From Bacteroidales bacterium (GTDB lineage: Bacteria; Bacteroidota; Bacteroidia; Bacteroidales; UBA932), in the NCBI GenBank assembly GCA_015060395.1, contig SUYP01000021.1, positions 1-51,163 on the forward strand: a stretch of DNA of 51,163 bases. The letters are read 5' to 3'. Shown piece after piece: positions 41,937-50,922 of this stretch (position 1 is the first letter of the stretch; every line of letters starts with the position of its first letter). The notes under the pieces are model-generated. The model was not told the origin of the DNA, searched no databases, and was given only the letters and a program-made list of their open reading frames with translations. Position numbers and translations under genes: made by a program.

Positions 41937-43376
41937 ATGAGATTCAAGACTATATTACTGATAGCTGCTCTGGCCGGCCTGACAGCTGCCTGCGGCGAAA
42001 AGGAGCCTCAGACTGAAGCCCCCGAAATCAGATTACAGGTCACCCCGAATGAGATATCCGTATCTTCGGATGCACAGGAAGTCACATTGACTGTAAATGC
42101 TGATTCAGACTGGGGTGTGACTCCGGTCGAAGCCTGGGTCAAGACATCTCCTACCGGAGGCATCAAGGGCGAGACTGCTTTGAAGGTCTCTGTAGAGGAA
42201 AACAAGACCGGCGACGCGCGTCAGACCACCCTCCTTTTCAAATATGGTACATCCAGACTGGAAGTGCCTGTAAGGCAGCATTATAAGGTCCAGAGCGTGT
42301 CGGTGCAGGACAAGGCTCTGCTTGCAGCTCTGCTGAAGAATCTCGACAATGACGGGGACGGTGTCCTCAGCACTAAGGAGGTGGATGGAGTGACATCACT
42401 TGACCTTTCTGATTCAGGACTGACTGATATATCGGAGCTTGCGGACCTGTTTCCTGGACTGACTTCCCTTGACCTTTCGGGGAATAATCTCATTTCTGTT
42501 GATATCCAGATGCTTACAAAGCTTAAGGAACTGGACCTGACCGGAAATCCGTTGAGCGCAGTATATGTGTGGTCGGACTTTACCGCACCGGAAGGATTCA
42601 AGATTCCTGATGGTGTACAGATCATAGAGCCGGATATATATACTCCGGCAGGATATAAGCTCGTTTGGAGGGACGAGTTCAATGACCCTTCGCTCACTAT
42701 GCCTGACACAAAGGAATGGTGGTATGAGACCGCAGAGCCCGGTTGGGTGAATAATGAGTTACAGACATACGTGGCCGGGCGTACCGGCGATATCGTCACA
42801 GCCGATGTGAGTGACGGCACACTGAAGATCCGTGCGATAAAGAGTGGAAACAGGGTGTATTCGGCACGCGTGAATACCAGGAAGAACTGGACATACGGAT
42901 ATTTTGAAGCACGTCTCAAGCTGCCGAAGGGCAAGGGTACCTGGCCGGCATTCTGGATGATGCCTTCAGTATGGTCCGGCTGGCCTGACGGAGGAGAGAT
43001 CGATATTATGGAACACGTAGGCTGTGTACCGACGGAAGTTTCATCTTCGATTCATTGCAAGTCATATTATCACGCGATAGGCACTCAGAAGACTGCTGCG
43101 CGCAAGATTCCGGGAGTGATGGATGAATTCCATACATACGCTCTCGAGTGGACTCCTGAATATATAAAGACATACGTTGACGGAAAGCAGCTCTTCTACT
43201 ACAATCCGGAGGACTATTCACAGGGGCGCAATGCCAACACCTGGCCTTTCGACAAGCCTTTCGAACTCAAGCTCAATCTCGCCTGGGGAGGGGACTGGGG
43301 AGGAATGTATGGCGTGGATGAAAGTTGTCTCCCTGCAACATACGAAATCGACTATGTACGCGTGTTCCAGAAATGA
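41937..43376 (+). CDS. GH16 beta-glucanase with BACON, EF-hand and leucine-rich segments
   Basis: A 479-residue lipoprotein (lipobox TAAC, Cys19). A BACON domain spans about 30-115. A perfect EF-hand loop DNDGDGVLSTKE occupies 137-148. Two to three leucine-rich repeats follow (VTSLDLSDSGLTDISELADL, then LTSLDLSGNNL, to about 205). The GH16 domain begins at about 240. Catalytic residues are E354 and E359 in GEIDIMEH. Laminarinase-like GH16 enzymes cut beta-1,3- or mixed-linkage glucan. The Ca-binding and LRR inserts are not part of the catalytic fold and may mediate docking. Confidence 0.92.
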   Translation: MRFKTILLIAALAGLTAACGEKEPQTEAPEIRLQVTPNEISVSSDAQEVTLTVNADSDWGVTPVEAWVKTSPTGGIKGETALKVSVEENKTGDARQTTLLFKYGTSRLEVPVRQHYKVQSVSVQDKALLAALLKNLDNDGDGVLSTKEVDGVTSLDLSDSGLTDISELADLFPGLTSLDLSGNNLISVDIQMLTKLKELDLTGNPLSAVYVWSDFTAPEGFKIPDGVQIIEPDIYTPAGYKLVWRDEFNDPSLTMPDTKEWWYETAEPGWVNNELQTYVAGRTGDIVTADVSDGTLKIRAIKSGNRVYSARVNTRKNWTYGYFEARLKLPKGKGTWPAFWMMPSVWSGWPDGGEIDIMEHVGCVPTEVSSSIHCKSYYHAIGTQKTAARKIPGVMDEFHTYALEWTPEYIKTYVDGKQLFYYNPEDYSQGRNANTWPFDKPFELKLNLAWGGDWGGMYGVDESCLPATYEIDYVRVFQK

Positions 43377-43380
43377 CGCT

Positions 43381-43476
43381 GTCATTTCTTTCGCTGTTGC
43401 TCAAGCGGCAAGCCGATTACGAGCGACCGAAGTCTCTTTTTGTCATTTCGAGCGACCGAAGGGAGTCGAGAAATCT
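43381..43476 (+). repeat. GTCATTTC repeat pair between the GH16 genes
   Basis: A first unit starts GTCATTTCTTTCGC at 43381. A second (43442-43476) reads GTCATTTCGAGCGACCGAAG, then GAGTCGAGAAATCT, and ends 7 bp before the next ATG. GAGCGACCGAAG is shared by both. ATTTCGA and TCGAGAAAT can pair imperfectly. Confidence 0.7.
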
Positions 43477-43483
43477 ATAATTT

Positions 43484-44629
43484 ATGAATATGATAACAAA
43501 AATATTGGCAATTGCCATTCTAGCAGTTTCCTGCACATCCAAGCCGGCTGATGAGAAGCCTGCAGGCGGTACTGTCCAGTTGTCCCAGACAGAGATTACA
43601 GTTGATTTTGAAGAACAGGATACTTATCTCACCGTTACCGCAGATGCAGACTGGGGCACATCGGTGGCAGATCCTGACTGGTGTTCCGTATCTCCTACAG
43701 GAGGAATAAAAGGCGAGACCAAGGTCAAGATCTCCGTAAAGAAGAATCTTCTCACTGAAGACCGTCATAATACAATAACATTCAGGACTGCCTCATCCAA
43801 GACTGAGGTGAAACTTGTCCAGAAGACCAGCTCCACCGGTGAGGCTATGTTCGTACCGGAAGGATATAAGCTTTTCTGGAGTGACGAATTCGAGGGCGAT
43901 AAGCTGGATGATGCGAACTGGACCTGCGAGATCGGACGCGGAAGCAACGGTTGGGGAAATGCCGAACTTCAGTATTATACCGACCGTCCTGAAAATGTCG
44001 ATGTCCGTGACGGAAAGCTTGTAATAACGGCCAGAAGGGAGAATTATCAGGGAGCTGAAGCTACATCAGCCCGTCTCATAACCCTCGGGAAGGTATATTT
44101 CAAATATGGCTATGTCACTGCATCCATAAAACTGCCTAAGACTGCCAACGGTCTCTGGCCTGCATTCTGGATGATGGGCAATGACTTCAAGTCCAAGGGA
44201 TGGCCGAACTGCGGAGAGACGGACATCCTTGAGATGGGCCATCAGAACGGCATAAAGAAAGGTACGCAGGAGAAGTTTCTTAACGGTGCCTGCCATTGGG
44301 GAGCTCCCGGACATCAATATTATTCCTACGACTTCACCAACAGCTACTCTGTCCAGGACGGCCAGTTCCATACCTTCACCTGCATCTGGGATGAGAATCA
44401 GATTGCTATGTATATAGACCTTGATACCAAGCCTGATGCCAAACCTTATTTCAAGATGGCTCTCAAGGACTTCGGAGACAATGAGTTCCGTAAGGATAAC
44501 TTCATCCTTCTGAATCTGGCTGTAGGAGGTAATTTCCCTGGAATATGGGATATCAATCAGGTTACAGCTTTGAATGATGGTCCTGCCGAAATGGAAATTG
44601 ATTATGTGCGTGTGTTTCAGAAGAAATAA
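43484..44629 (+). CDS. GH16 beta-glucanase with BACON domain
   Basis: A 381-residue lipoprotein with signal ending LAVSC. A BACON domain (about 30-115, with DADWGTSVADPDWCSVSPTG) precedes the GH16 domain. That domain starts at YKLFWSDEFEGDKLD and includes YVTASIKLPK and WPAFWMMGND. Catalytic residues are E245 and E250 in GETDILEM. It lacks the EF-hand and leucine-rich inserts of the preceding GH16, and its substrate loops differ, so the two probably cut different linkages or polymer lengths. The second ATG at 43490 is an alternative start. Confidence 0.94.
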   Translation: MNMITKILAIAILAVSCTSKPADEKPAGGTVQLSQTEITVDFEEQDTYLTVTADADWGTSVADPDWCSVSPTGGIKGETKVKISVKKNLLTEDRHNTITFRTASSKTEVKLVQKTSSTGEAMFVPEGYKLFWSDEFEGDKLDDANWTCEIGRGSNGWGNAELQYYTDRPENVDVRDGKLVITARRENYQGAEATSARLITLGKVYFKYGYVTASIKLPKTANGLWPAFWMMGNDFKSKGWPNCGETDILEMGHQNGIKKGTQEKFLNGACHWGAPGHQYYSYDFTNSYSVQDGQFHTFTCIWDENQIAMYIDLDTKPDAKPYFKMALKDFGDNEFRKDNFILLNLAVGGNFPGIWDINQVTALNDGPAEMEIDYVRVFQKK

Positions 44630-44633
44630 TACT

Positions 44634-44659
44634 GTTATTTCGAGCTAGTCGAGAAATCT
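44634..44659 (+). repeat. Short GTTATTTCGAG...GAGAAATCT repeat before GH3
   Basis: A compact unit of the same type as the two upstream copies, with ATTTCGA and TCGAGAAAT as near-inverted ends. It finishes 13 bp before the GH3 start. Confidence 0.65.
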
Positions 44660-44672
44660 AATTACAATATAT

Positions 44673-46889
44673 ATGAAAAAGATATTTAAAGTCCTGATGG
44701 CCGGAGCCATCGCTGCACTGGCATCCTGTGCAACAGAACCTCAGAGTGATATAGACAAGAAGGTCGATGATCTCTTGTCCCAGATGACCCTGCGTGAGAA
44801 GGTCGGCCAGATGAATCAGCTCTCAGGTGGAGCGTGGCTGGCTGAAACTGCTGCAAAGGGAGAGGTCGGTTCCATTCTCAATTGTGTCGATCCGGCCGAA
44901 CTGAATGCTGTCCAGAAGGCTGCGGTAGAGGAAAGCCGTCTTGGCATCCCGATCCTCATCAGCCGTGATGTCATCCACGGTTTCAGGACAATCTTCCCGA
45001 TCCCACTCGGGCAGGCAGCTACATTTGACCCTGCAATAGTGGAAAAAGGTGCACGTGTAGCTGCAGTCGAGGCTACTGCCAGCGGCATCAGATGGACATT
45101 CTCACCAATGCTCGATATCGCACGTGACCCACGTTGGGGACGAGTTGCGGAAGGTGCAGGTGAGGATCCGTATCTGGATGTGCAGATGGGTGTTGCTATG
45201 GTGAAGGGCTATCAGGGAGACGATCTCAGCGATCCTACCTCTATGGCAGCCTGCATCAAGCATTTCGTAGGATATGGTGCAGCCGAGGGCGGACGCGATT
45301 ATAATTCCACAATGATATCTGAGCGTTCTCTCCGTAACACATATTTCCCTGCATTCAAGGCTACAGCAGAGGCCGGTGCCGCTACCCTTATGACATCTTT
45401 CAATGAGATCGACGGTATCCCTTCAACAGGTAATAAATGGCTGCTGAAGAATATTCTCCGTGACGAATGGGGATGGGATGGTATGGTGGTAACCGACTGG
45501 AATTCAGCCGGAGAGATGATTGCACACGGCTTCTCGCGTGACCTCAAGCACACAGCCGAGCAGGCTGTTAATGCCGGAGTGGATATGGATATGATGTCGT
45601 ACGGATTCATCCAGTATGTGGAGGAACTCGTTGCGGAAGGTAAGATCTCGGAGAAGGAAATCGACCGTGCTGTGCGCAATATCCTCAAGCTCAAGTTCGA
45701 ACTCGGTCTTTTCGAGAATCCTTATATCGACGAGTCGGCTTCTGCGAAGGTGGATTACGCACCTAAGCATCTCGAAGCTGCAAAACAATGCGCGATAGAA
45801 TCCGCTATCCTTCTTCAGAACAAGCGTAATGTGCTACCTTTGGACAAGGCCAGGACCATCCTCGTGACCGGCCCTCTTGCCGATGCACCATACGAGCAGA
45901 TGGGAACCTGGGCATTTGACGGCCAGAAGGAGCATACCGTAACTCCTCTTGCCGCACTTCGTGAGGAGTATGATGTGATCTGGGAACCGGGCTTGAAATA
46001 CAGCCGTGACAAGGATACAAAGGATTTCGCGAAGGTGCGCAATGCTGCAGCAAGGGCAGATGCCGCTGTCGTATTTGTCGGAGAGGAGGCTATTCTTTCG
46101 GGAGAGGCACATTCGCTCTCAAATCTTAATCTCCAGGGCGCTCAGAGCGAGCTTATTGCAGAAGTTGCAAAGGCCGGCAAGCCTGTAGTAGTGGTTGTTA
46201 TGGCCGGACGTCCGCTTACCATAGAGCGTGACCTTGCGAACTGCGATGCTATGCTTTATTCATTCCATCCGGGCACGATGGGCGGCCCTGCACTGGCAGA
46301 CCTCATCAAGGGTAAGGCTGTCCCTTCCGGAAAGCTCCCAATGACCTTCCTTCGTGATGCCGGACAAGCTCCGTTCTACTATAACCATAACAACGGAGGC
46401 CGTCCTTGCAACGGTACAGAGACGCTTCTTGAGGATATTCCTATCGCTGCAGGACAGACATCCCTCGGATGTACTTCATACTATCTTGACAGCGGATACG
46501 GCCCTCTCTTCCCGTTCGGATATGGCCTTTCATATTCTTCATTCGAATATGGCAGACCTGTTATCGAGAACGCGGAGCTGGAGCGTGACGGAACAATCCG
46601 TGTAAGCTTCGACCTTAAGAATACGGGACGTTATGAGGCTACGGAAGTGGCTCAGCTCTATGTCCAGGACAAGGTCGGCTCGGTAGTACGTCCTGTAAAG
46701 GAACTCAAGGGCTTCCAGAGAGTCACTCTTGCTCCGGGAGAGTCAAAGACCGTTACATTCGAACTTCCTGTGTCTGATCTTGCATTCTGGAATATCGATA
46801 TGGAGTATGTGGTGGAGCCGGGTGATTTCAGACTTTGGATTGCCGGTGACTCTGCTTCGGGCGAACCTGTTGATTTTATCGTAAAATAG
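44673..46889 (+). CDS. GH3 beta-glucosidase
   Basis: A 738-residue enzyme expected to release glucose from oligosaccharides imported by SusCD. The signal has a lipobox LASC. The TIM barrel starts near KVDDLLSQMTLREKVGQMNQ and contains the substrate motifs GWDGMVVTDWNS (nucleophile D275) and KHFVGYG. The alpha/beta sandwich holds GEEAILSGEAHSLSNLNL, which should carry the acid/base. A C-terminal fibronectin-III-like domain ends the protein. The layout is BglX-like. Beta-1,3 versus beta-1,4 preference is inferred from the neighbouring GH16 genes only. Confidence 0.95.
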   Translation: MKKIFKVLMAGAIAALASCATEPQSDIDKKVDDLLSQMTLREKVGQMNQLSGGAWLAETAAKGEVGSILNCVDPAELNAVQKAAVEESRLGIPILISRDVIHGFRTIFPIPLGQAATFDPAIVEKGARVAAVEATASGIRWTFSPMLDIARDPRWGRVAEGAGEDPYLDVQMGVAMVKGYQGDDLSDPTSMAACIKHFVGYGAAEGGRDYNSTMISERSLRNTYFPAFKATAEAGAATLMTSFNEIDGIPSTGNKWLLKNILRDEWGWDGMVVTDWNSAGEMIAHGFSRDLKHTAEQAVNAGVDMDMMSYGFIQYVEELVAEGKISEKEIDRAVRNILKLKFELGLFENPYIDESASAKVDYAPKHLEAAKQCAIESAILLQNKRNVLPLDKARTILVTGPLADAPYEQMGTWAFDGQKEHTVTPLAALREEYDVIWEPGLKYSRDKDTKDFAKVRNAAARADAAVVFVGEEAILSGEAHSLSNLNLQGAQSELIAEVAKAGKPVVVVVMAGRPLTIERDLANCDAMLYSFHPGTMGGPALADLIKGKAVPSGKLPMTFLRDAGQAPFYYNHNNGGRPCNGTETLLEDIPIAAGQTSLGCTSYYLDSGYGPLFPFGYGLSYSSFEYGRPVIENAELERDGTIRVSFDLKNTGRYEATEVAQLYVQDKVGSVVRPVKELKGFQRVTLAPGESKTVTFELPVSDLAFWNIDMEYVVEPGDFRLWIAGDSASGEPVDFIVK

Positions 46890-46895
46890 TTGTAT

Positions 46896-48539
46896 ATGAG
46901 GAGGTTAGCTATATTATTGTCGGCGATTGTCTTTCTTTCAGGCCTTACGATCACCGGATGTGAGAAACCTGAAGTAAAGCCGGAAGGACCAAAGCAGCCG
47001 GAAGGTTTCATAGAACTTCTTCAGGCCTATAATGAAGGAAAGGTCTTTCAGTCGGCCGTGCGCCAGGGTGAAGTTAGTATCCTTACATTTACAGACGGGT
47101 ACAAGCTTACGATAACGGCTTTCCATATCTATGACTGCACCGAAAAATCGCCGGCAAAGGTCGAGGCAGTAGGGAACTGGTGGACGATCAACGGGTCTAT
47201 GCTGGGTATAGAGGCGGATTCCTCGGTACCTGACCTCGAGTCTGTCCCGGTCTATGTCTATTACGATACCAAGACTCTCTATGCATATCTGAGCAACCGG
47301 AAGCATCTCGTGTTCCCTAGTAAGGTTCTTGAAGACGAGAAGGAACATCAGAAAGAGATGGAACGCAGGCAGAATATTCCTGTAATACACATCAAGACAA
47401 AGAATTCAGCTCCGATCCTCAATAAGAAGGACTATGTGGACGGTACCATCACCATCTCCGATCCTGAGAAGCTCTACAGTGATGTGGCTGAGTTTTCTGC
47501 AGAAATGGGGATAAGGGGACGAGGCAATTCCACCTGGAGCTTCCCGAAGAAGCCTTGGAAGGTGAAACTGAAGGAAAAGGCCTCCCTTCTCGGAATGCCT
47601 GCCGACAAGGAATGGGCTCTTCTTGCCAATTATGCAGACAGAACCCTCGTGCGCAATATCGTGGCAATGAAGCTTTCAGAGATATGCGGCTTCAGCTGGA
47701 CCCCTCGTATGCACAGTGTAGAAGTCTATCTGAACGGCAAATATCAGGGGGTCTATACACTTTGTGAGCATAAGAAGGTCTCGTCTGACCGTGTGGATAT
47801 CGATGTGGTAGGGGAAGATGTTACCGGAGGTGATGCCATTACCGGCGGATATTATCTCGAGATAGAGGAGCAGCAGGATGAGACTACCTGCTGGTGGACA
47901 TCTATGGGAGTGCCGATGATGTTCAGCGATCCGGAAGAGCCTAATTCCGAGCAGCTTGCGTACGTCAAGAGCCTTTTCGAGTCCTTCGAGCAGGCGCTTT
48001 GGGCCAAGGACTATTCCCAGACGTCGGGCTATCCGAAATATATAGATGTTGACTCTTTTGTTGACTATTATATCGTACAGGAGCTTACCAAGAACATTGA
48101 CGGAAACCTCCGCAAGAGCTCCTTTATCACCAAGGAGCGTGGAAAGAAGATGGAGATGTACCATCTCTGGGACTTCGACCTGACCTTAGGTAACTGCGGC
48201 TATTTCTGGGGAAATGTCGGCAACGGACCTGAGAATTTCTGGATAAAGCTTGACAAGTGGTATCCTCATCTGTTCGCCGATCCAGCATTTGTCGATAAGG
48301 TGCAGAAACGCTGGAACGAGCTCAAGCCTGAGTTCGATAAGATTCCTGAATTCATCGACGAACAGACCTTCTATCTTGCCAAGGCTCAGGAAAGGAATTT
48401 CAAGGTGTGGAGTATATGGGAATCGGTCGATTGGGTATATTTCCCGTCCTTGGGTTCATACGATAAGGAAGTCGATTACCTGAAGGAGTTCTACACCAAG
48501 CGTCTTGAATGGCTTGATACTGAATTGAATAAATTATGA
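46896..48539 (+). CDS. CotH-like kinase-fold lipoprotein
   Basis: A 547-residue lipoprotein (lipobox ITGC). I start it at ATG 46896; the upstream in-frame TTG at 46890 is adjacent to the GH3 stop. A small N-terminal domain (to about 150) precedes the CotH domain: IRGRGNSTWSFPKKPWKVKL, KEWALLANYADRTLVRNIVA, NGKYQGVYTLCEHKKV, and the later MEMYHLWDFDLTLGN with candidate metal-binding aspartates. Spore-coat CotH is a protein kinase. In Bacteroidales PULs, CotH-domain lipoproteins are common and of unknown role. The gene begins 6 bp after GH3. Confidence 0.88.
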   Translation: MRRLAILLSAIVFLSGLTITGCEKPEVKPEGPKQPEGFIELLQAYNEGKVFQSAVRQGEVSILTFTDGYKLTITAFHIYDCTEKSPAKVEAVGNWWTINGSMLGIEADSSVPDLESVPVYVYYDTKTLYAYLSNRKHLVFPSKVLEDEKEHQKEMERRQNIPVIHIKTKNSAPILNKKDYVDGTITISDPEKLYSDVAEFSAEMGIRGRGNSTWSFPKKPWKVKLKEKASLLGMPADKEWALLANYADRTLVRNIVAMKLSEICGFSWTPRMHSVEVYLNGKYQGVYTLCEHKKVSSDRVDIDVVGEDVTGGDAITGGYYLEIEEQQDETTCWWTSMGVPMMFSDPEEPNSEQLAYVKSLFESFEQALWAKDYSQTSGYPKYIDVDSFVDYYIVQELTKNIDGNLRKSSFITKERGKKMEMYHLWDFDLTLGNCGYFWGNVGNGPENFWIKLDKWYPHLFADPAFVDKVQKRWNELKPEFDKIPEFIDEQTFYLAKAQERNFKVWSIWESVDWVYFPSLGSYDKEVDYLKEFYTKRLEWLDTELNKL

Positions 48540-48572
48540 TCGGTTAGTTATTTTATATAAGGTTAGAAACAG

Positions 48573-48609
48573 AATTGGCCTTGCCTGTGAAGGTCGGGCC
48601 AATTTTTTT
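48573..48609 (+). terminator. Terminator between cotH-like and GH5 genes
   Basis: The stem AATTGGCC/GGCCAATT with a 16-nt loop is followed by a run of T. It should reduce read-through into GH5. I find no clear -7 box for GH5 in the remaining 30 bp, so GH5 may depend on read-through. Confidence 0.8.
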
Positions 48610-48639
48610 ACTGAAAAATAACACTAAAGCAAAAACTAT

Positions 48640-49878
48640 ATGAGAACAAAGATTTTACTTATTTCCGTGCTGCTTGCGGCCTTTGTTTCCTGTTGTGGAG
48701 GTCCATCTCAATCGGTGTCTTCCGAAGATTTCATACGCATAGAAGGCCAGGACCTCATTGCCCCTGACGGCTCGAAGTTCTTCATCAAGGGAACTAACCT
48801 CGGTAACTGGCTCAATCCAGAAGGCTATATGTTCGGATTCAGCAAGACAAATTCGGCCCGTATGATCGATCAGATGTTCTGCGAAATGGTAGGCCCCGAT
48901 TTTACAGCAGAATTCTGGAAGATGTTCAAGGACAACTACATCACCCGTAAGGACATTGAATTCATAGCCTCCACCGGAGCCAATACGATCCGTCTGCCTT
49001 TCCATTACAAACTCTTTACAGATGAGGACTATATGGGCCTGTCGTCAGCGCAGGATGGCTTTGAAAGGGTGGACAGCGTCATCACCTGGTGCCGTAACAA
49101 CGGTCTGTATGTAATCCTGGATATGCACGATGCCCCGGGAGGACAGACCGGTGACAACATAGATGACAGCTACGGATATCCTTGGCTTCTTGAGAGCGAA
49201 AAGTCCCAGCAGCTGTTCTGTGACATCTGGAAAAAGATTGCCGCTTATTATAAGGATGAGCCGGTGATCCTCGGATATGATCTCATCAATGAGCCTATTG
49301 CGCCTTATTTCGAGAATATGGACGAACTCAATGAAAAGCTCGAGCCTCTGCATAAGAGAGTTACCGCAGCCATCAGGGAAGTCGATCAGAATCACATCAT
49401 TATGCTTGGAGCTCCACAGTGGAACGGCAATTTCAAGCCTTTCAAGGACTGGAGCTATGATGACAAGCTGATGTGGACCTGTCATAGATACGGCGGTGAC
49501 CCTATCCGTCCGGCCATTATGAATTTCATAGAGTTCCGCGACAGCACCGATATGCCTATGTATATGGGAGAGATCGGACACAATACGGATGAGTGGCAGG
49601 AGACTTTCTGCAAGACTATGGAGGAAGCCAATATCGGCTATACGTTCTGGCCATACAAGAAGATCCGCAATTCCTGCTTCAGCGGCATAGTGCCTCCGGA
49701 AAACTGGGACAAGGTCGTTGAATTCTCAGAGGCTCCACGTTCGACTTTCTTCGAAATCCGCGCTGCACGTCCGGATCAGGAGATTGCCCGCAAGACGATG
49801 CTTGACTTCATTGAAGCCAGCCGCTTTGAAAACTGCATACCGCAGGAGGGTTATATAAAGTCTCTTCGTATGAAATGA
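48640..49878 (+). CDS. GH5 family glycoside hydrolase, lipoprotein
   Basis: A 412-residue enzyme with a double-cysteine lipobox (FVSCC). The barrel begins at FIKGTNLGNWLNPEGYMFGF. The acid/base is E218 in YDLINEPI and the nucleophile is E311 in MGEIGHN; the supporting residues in NTIRLPFHYK and DMHDAPGGQ are in place. The family covers endo- and exo-beta-1,3/1,4/1,6-glucanases and mannanases. The layout with NW, DAPGGQ and NEP resembles exo-beta-glucanase-like GH5 groups, which fits the locus. The subfamily cannot be fixed by eye. Confidence 0.9.
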   Translation: MRTKILLISVLLAAFVSCCGGPSQSVSSEDFIRIEGQDLIAPDGSKFFIKGTNLGNWLNPEGYMFGFSKTNSARMIDQMFCEMVGPDFTAEFWKMFKDNYITRKDIEFIASTGANTIRLPFHYKLFTDEDYMGLSSAQDGFERVDSVITWCRNNGLYVILDMHDAPGGQTGDNIDDSYGYPWLLESEKSQQLFCDIWKKIAAYYKDEPVILGYDLINEPIAPYFENMDELNEKLEPLHKRVTAAIREVDQNHIIMLGAPQWNGNFKPFKDWSYDDKLMWTCHRYGGDPIRPAIMNFIEFRDSTDMPMYMGEIGHNTDEWQETFCKTMEEANIGYTFWPYKKIRNSCFSGIVPPENWDKVVEFSEAPRSTFFEIRAARPDQEIARKTMLDFIEASRFENCIPQEGYIKSLRMK

Positions 49879-49885
49879 CAAATGA

Positions 49886-49918
49886 AGACCTGCACATCTG
49901 CTGCAGGTTTTCGTTTAT
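49886..49918 (+). terminator. Terminator at the end of the PUL
   Basis: ACCTGCA (49888-49894) pairs with TGCAGGT (49902-49908), followed by a broken T-run (TTTTCGTTT), 10 bp after the GH5 stop. Confidence 0.75.
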
Positions 49919-49921
49919 TTA

Positions 49922-49953
49922 TTTGGTTTATAAAATAAACTTGTTTATATTTG
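49922..49953 (+). promoter_or_regulatory. Promoter of the membrane protein/regulator pair
   Basis: The -33 box TTTG (49922-49925), a 20-bp spacer and the -7 box TATATTTG (49946-49953) match the Bacteroidetes consensus well. Confidence 0.85.
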
Positions 49954-50002
49954 CATTGTCATCGCGGGACAATGCTTCTGAACTTCCCGTCCGGAAGGGA
50001 AG
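49954..50002 (+). promoter_or_regulatory. Two hairpins in the 5' leader of the membrane protein gene
   Basis: CATTGTC/GACAATG (49954-49974) and CTTCCC/GGGAAG (49983-50002; alternative CTTCC/GGAAG) fall at the very start of the transcript. They may stabilise the mRNA. No known riboswitch is recognised. Confidence 0.45.
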
Positions 50003-50041
50003 CGAGGAAGCTGGAAATGTTTAATTTTTAATTGTTTGGAA

Positions 50042-50620
50042 ATGGAAACTAATGAAATGACCCCTGAACAGAGCCTTCAGGTAATCAGTGATGCGATTGC
50101 AAAAAGCAGAAAAGATTTTGAAAAGCACGCCGGTACCCCTATGACATTTTGGGGCTGCATAGTGCTACTTTTCTCAATAACGGTATGGATACTGCTGATG
50201 CTGACCGGAAACCCCGTATGGAATTTCCTGTGGTTCGGCATACCGGTCGTAGGATGGGTGCTGTTTCCTATAGTTCTTAAAGGGAAATGCAAGAGCGGAG
50301 GAAAAAGCTTCATCAGCCGCAGCATAGGACAGATATGGCTGACATACGGAATATTTGCGACGGTACTCGCTACAGTATTTGCTTTCATTGCACCTCATTT
50401 GACCGGTTATCTTACTGTTGCGATGCTCGGATTCGCAGCTGCAATGACTGGTTTTGTACTGAAGAACAATTACATAACAATCGGAGGATTCATCACAGGA
50501 ATAGGATGTACAATCGCACTTTTCTGTTTTCAGAATGAGCTTGCACCTCTCTGGGTTGCTGTAGCGTCGGTTCTGAACCTGATCGTTCCAGGCATTATGA
50601 TGAATAAAAAGGCCGAATAA
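50042..50620 (+). CDS. Integral membrane protein of unknown function
   Basis: A 192-residue protein with a soluble N-terminal helix (METNEMTPEQSLQVISDAIA) then six hydrophobic segments, at about 35-53, 58-74, 91-110, 113-131, 135-153 and 160-180. It starts at ATG 50042; the upstream in-frame TTG is not needed. Its partner 11 bp downstream is a winged-helix regulator. This pairing of a small membrane protein with an HTH_34-type regulator is familiar in Bacteroidales, but I know no function for it. The promoter at 49922 should serve both. Confidence 0.75.
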   Translation: METNEMTPEQSLQVISDAIAKSRKDFEKHAGTPMTFWGCIVLLFSITVWILLMLTGNPVWNFLWFGIPVVGWVLFPIVLKGKCKSGGKSFISRSIGQIWLTYGIFATVLATVFAFIAPHLTGYLTVAMLGFAAAMTGFVLKNNYITIGGFITGIGCTIALFCFQNELAPLWVAVASVLNLIVPGIMMNKKAE

Positions 50621-50631
50621 CACCGTTTGCT

Positions 50632-50913
50632 ATGTTCAAGAAACTGGACCCGTTACTCCATTCGGAACTGCGACTTGCAGTCGTATCTGTGCTCGTCAAT
50701 CTCGAGGAAGCAGACTTTGTTTACCTGCGTGAAGCGACAGGTGCTACAGCCGGCAATCTTAGCGTCCAGCTGGACAAACTCTCGGAAGCCGGCTATATAT
50801 CGGTCGAAAAGACCTTCGAGGGAAAGAAACCGCGCACGATATGCCGCATCACTCCTGTCGGCCTGAATGCCTTCGAGAGTTATGTGGATGCACTCAAATC
50901 TTATCTGAAATAG
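50632..50913 (+). CDS. Winged-helix transcriptional regulator (HTH_34-like)
   Basis: A 93-residue single-domain regulator. The fold reads LRLAVVSVLVNLEEADFVYL (helices 1-2), then TGATAGNLSVQLDKLSEAGY (helix 3, recognition), then the wing VEKTFEGKKPRTICRITPVG. This arrangement matches the MarR/ArsR-like HTH_34 group. It lacks a sensor domain, so it probably responds to protein partners or acts on its own operon. The long inverted repeat starting at 50923 lies just beyond the stop codon. Confidence 0.88.
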   Translation: MFKKLDPLLHSELRLAVVSVLVNLEEADFVYLREATGATAGNLSVQLDKLSEAGYISVEKTFEGKKPRTICRITPVGLNAFESYVDALKSYLK

Positions 50914-50922
50914 AACTTCACG

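Noticed and set aside
34119..49878. Integrative or conjugative element carrying the PUL.
   Set aside because: No integrase, mobilisation genes or attachment-site repeats are seen at either side of the locus.
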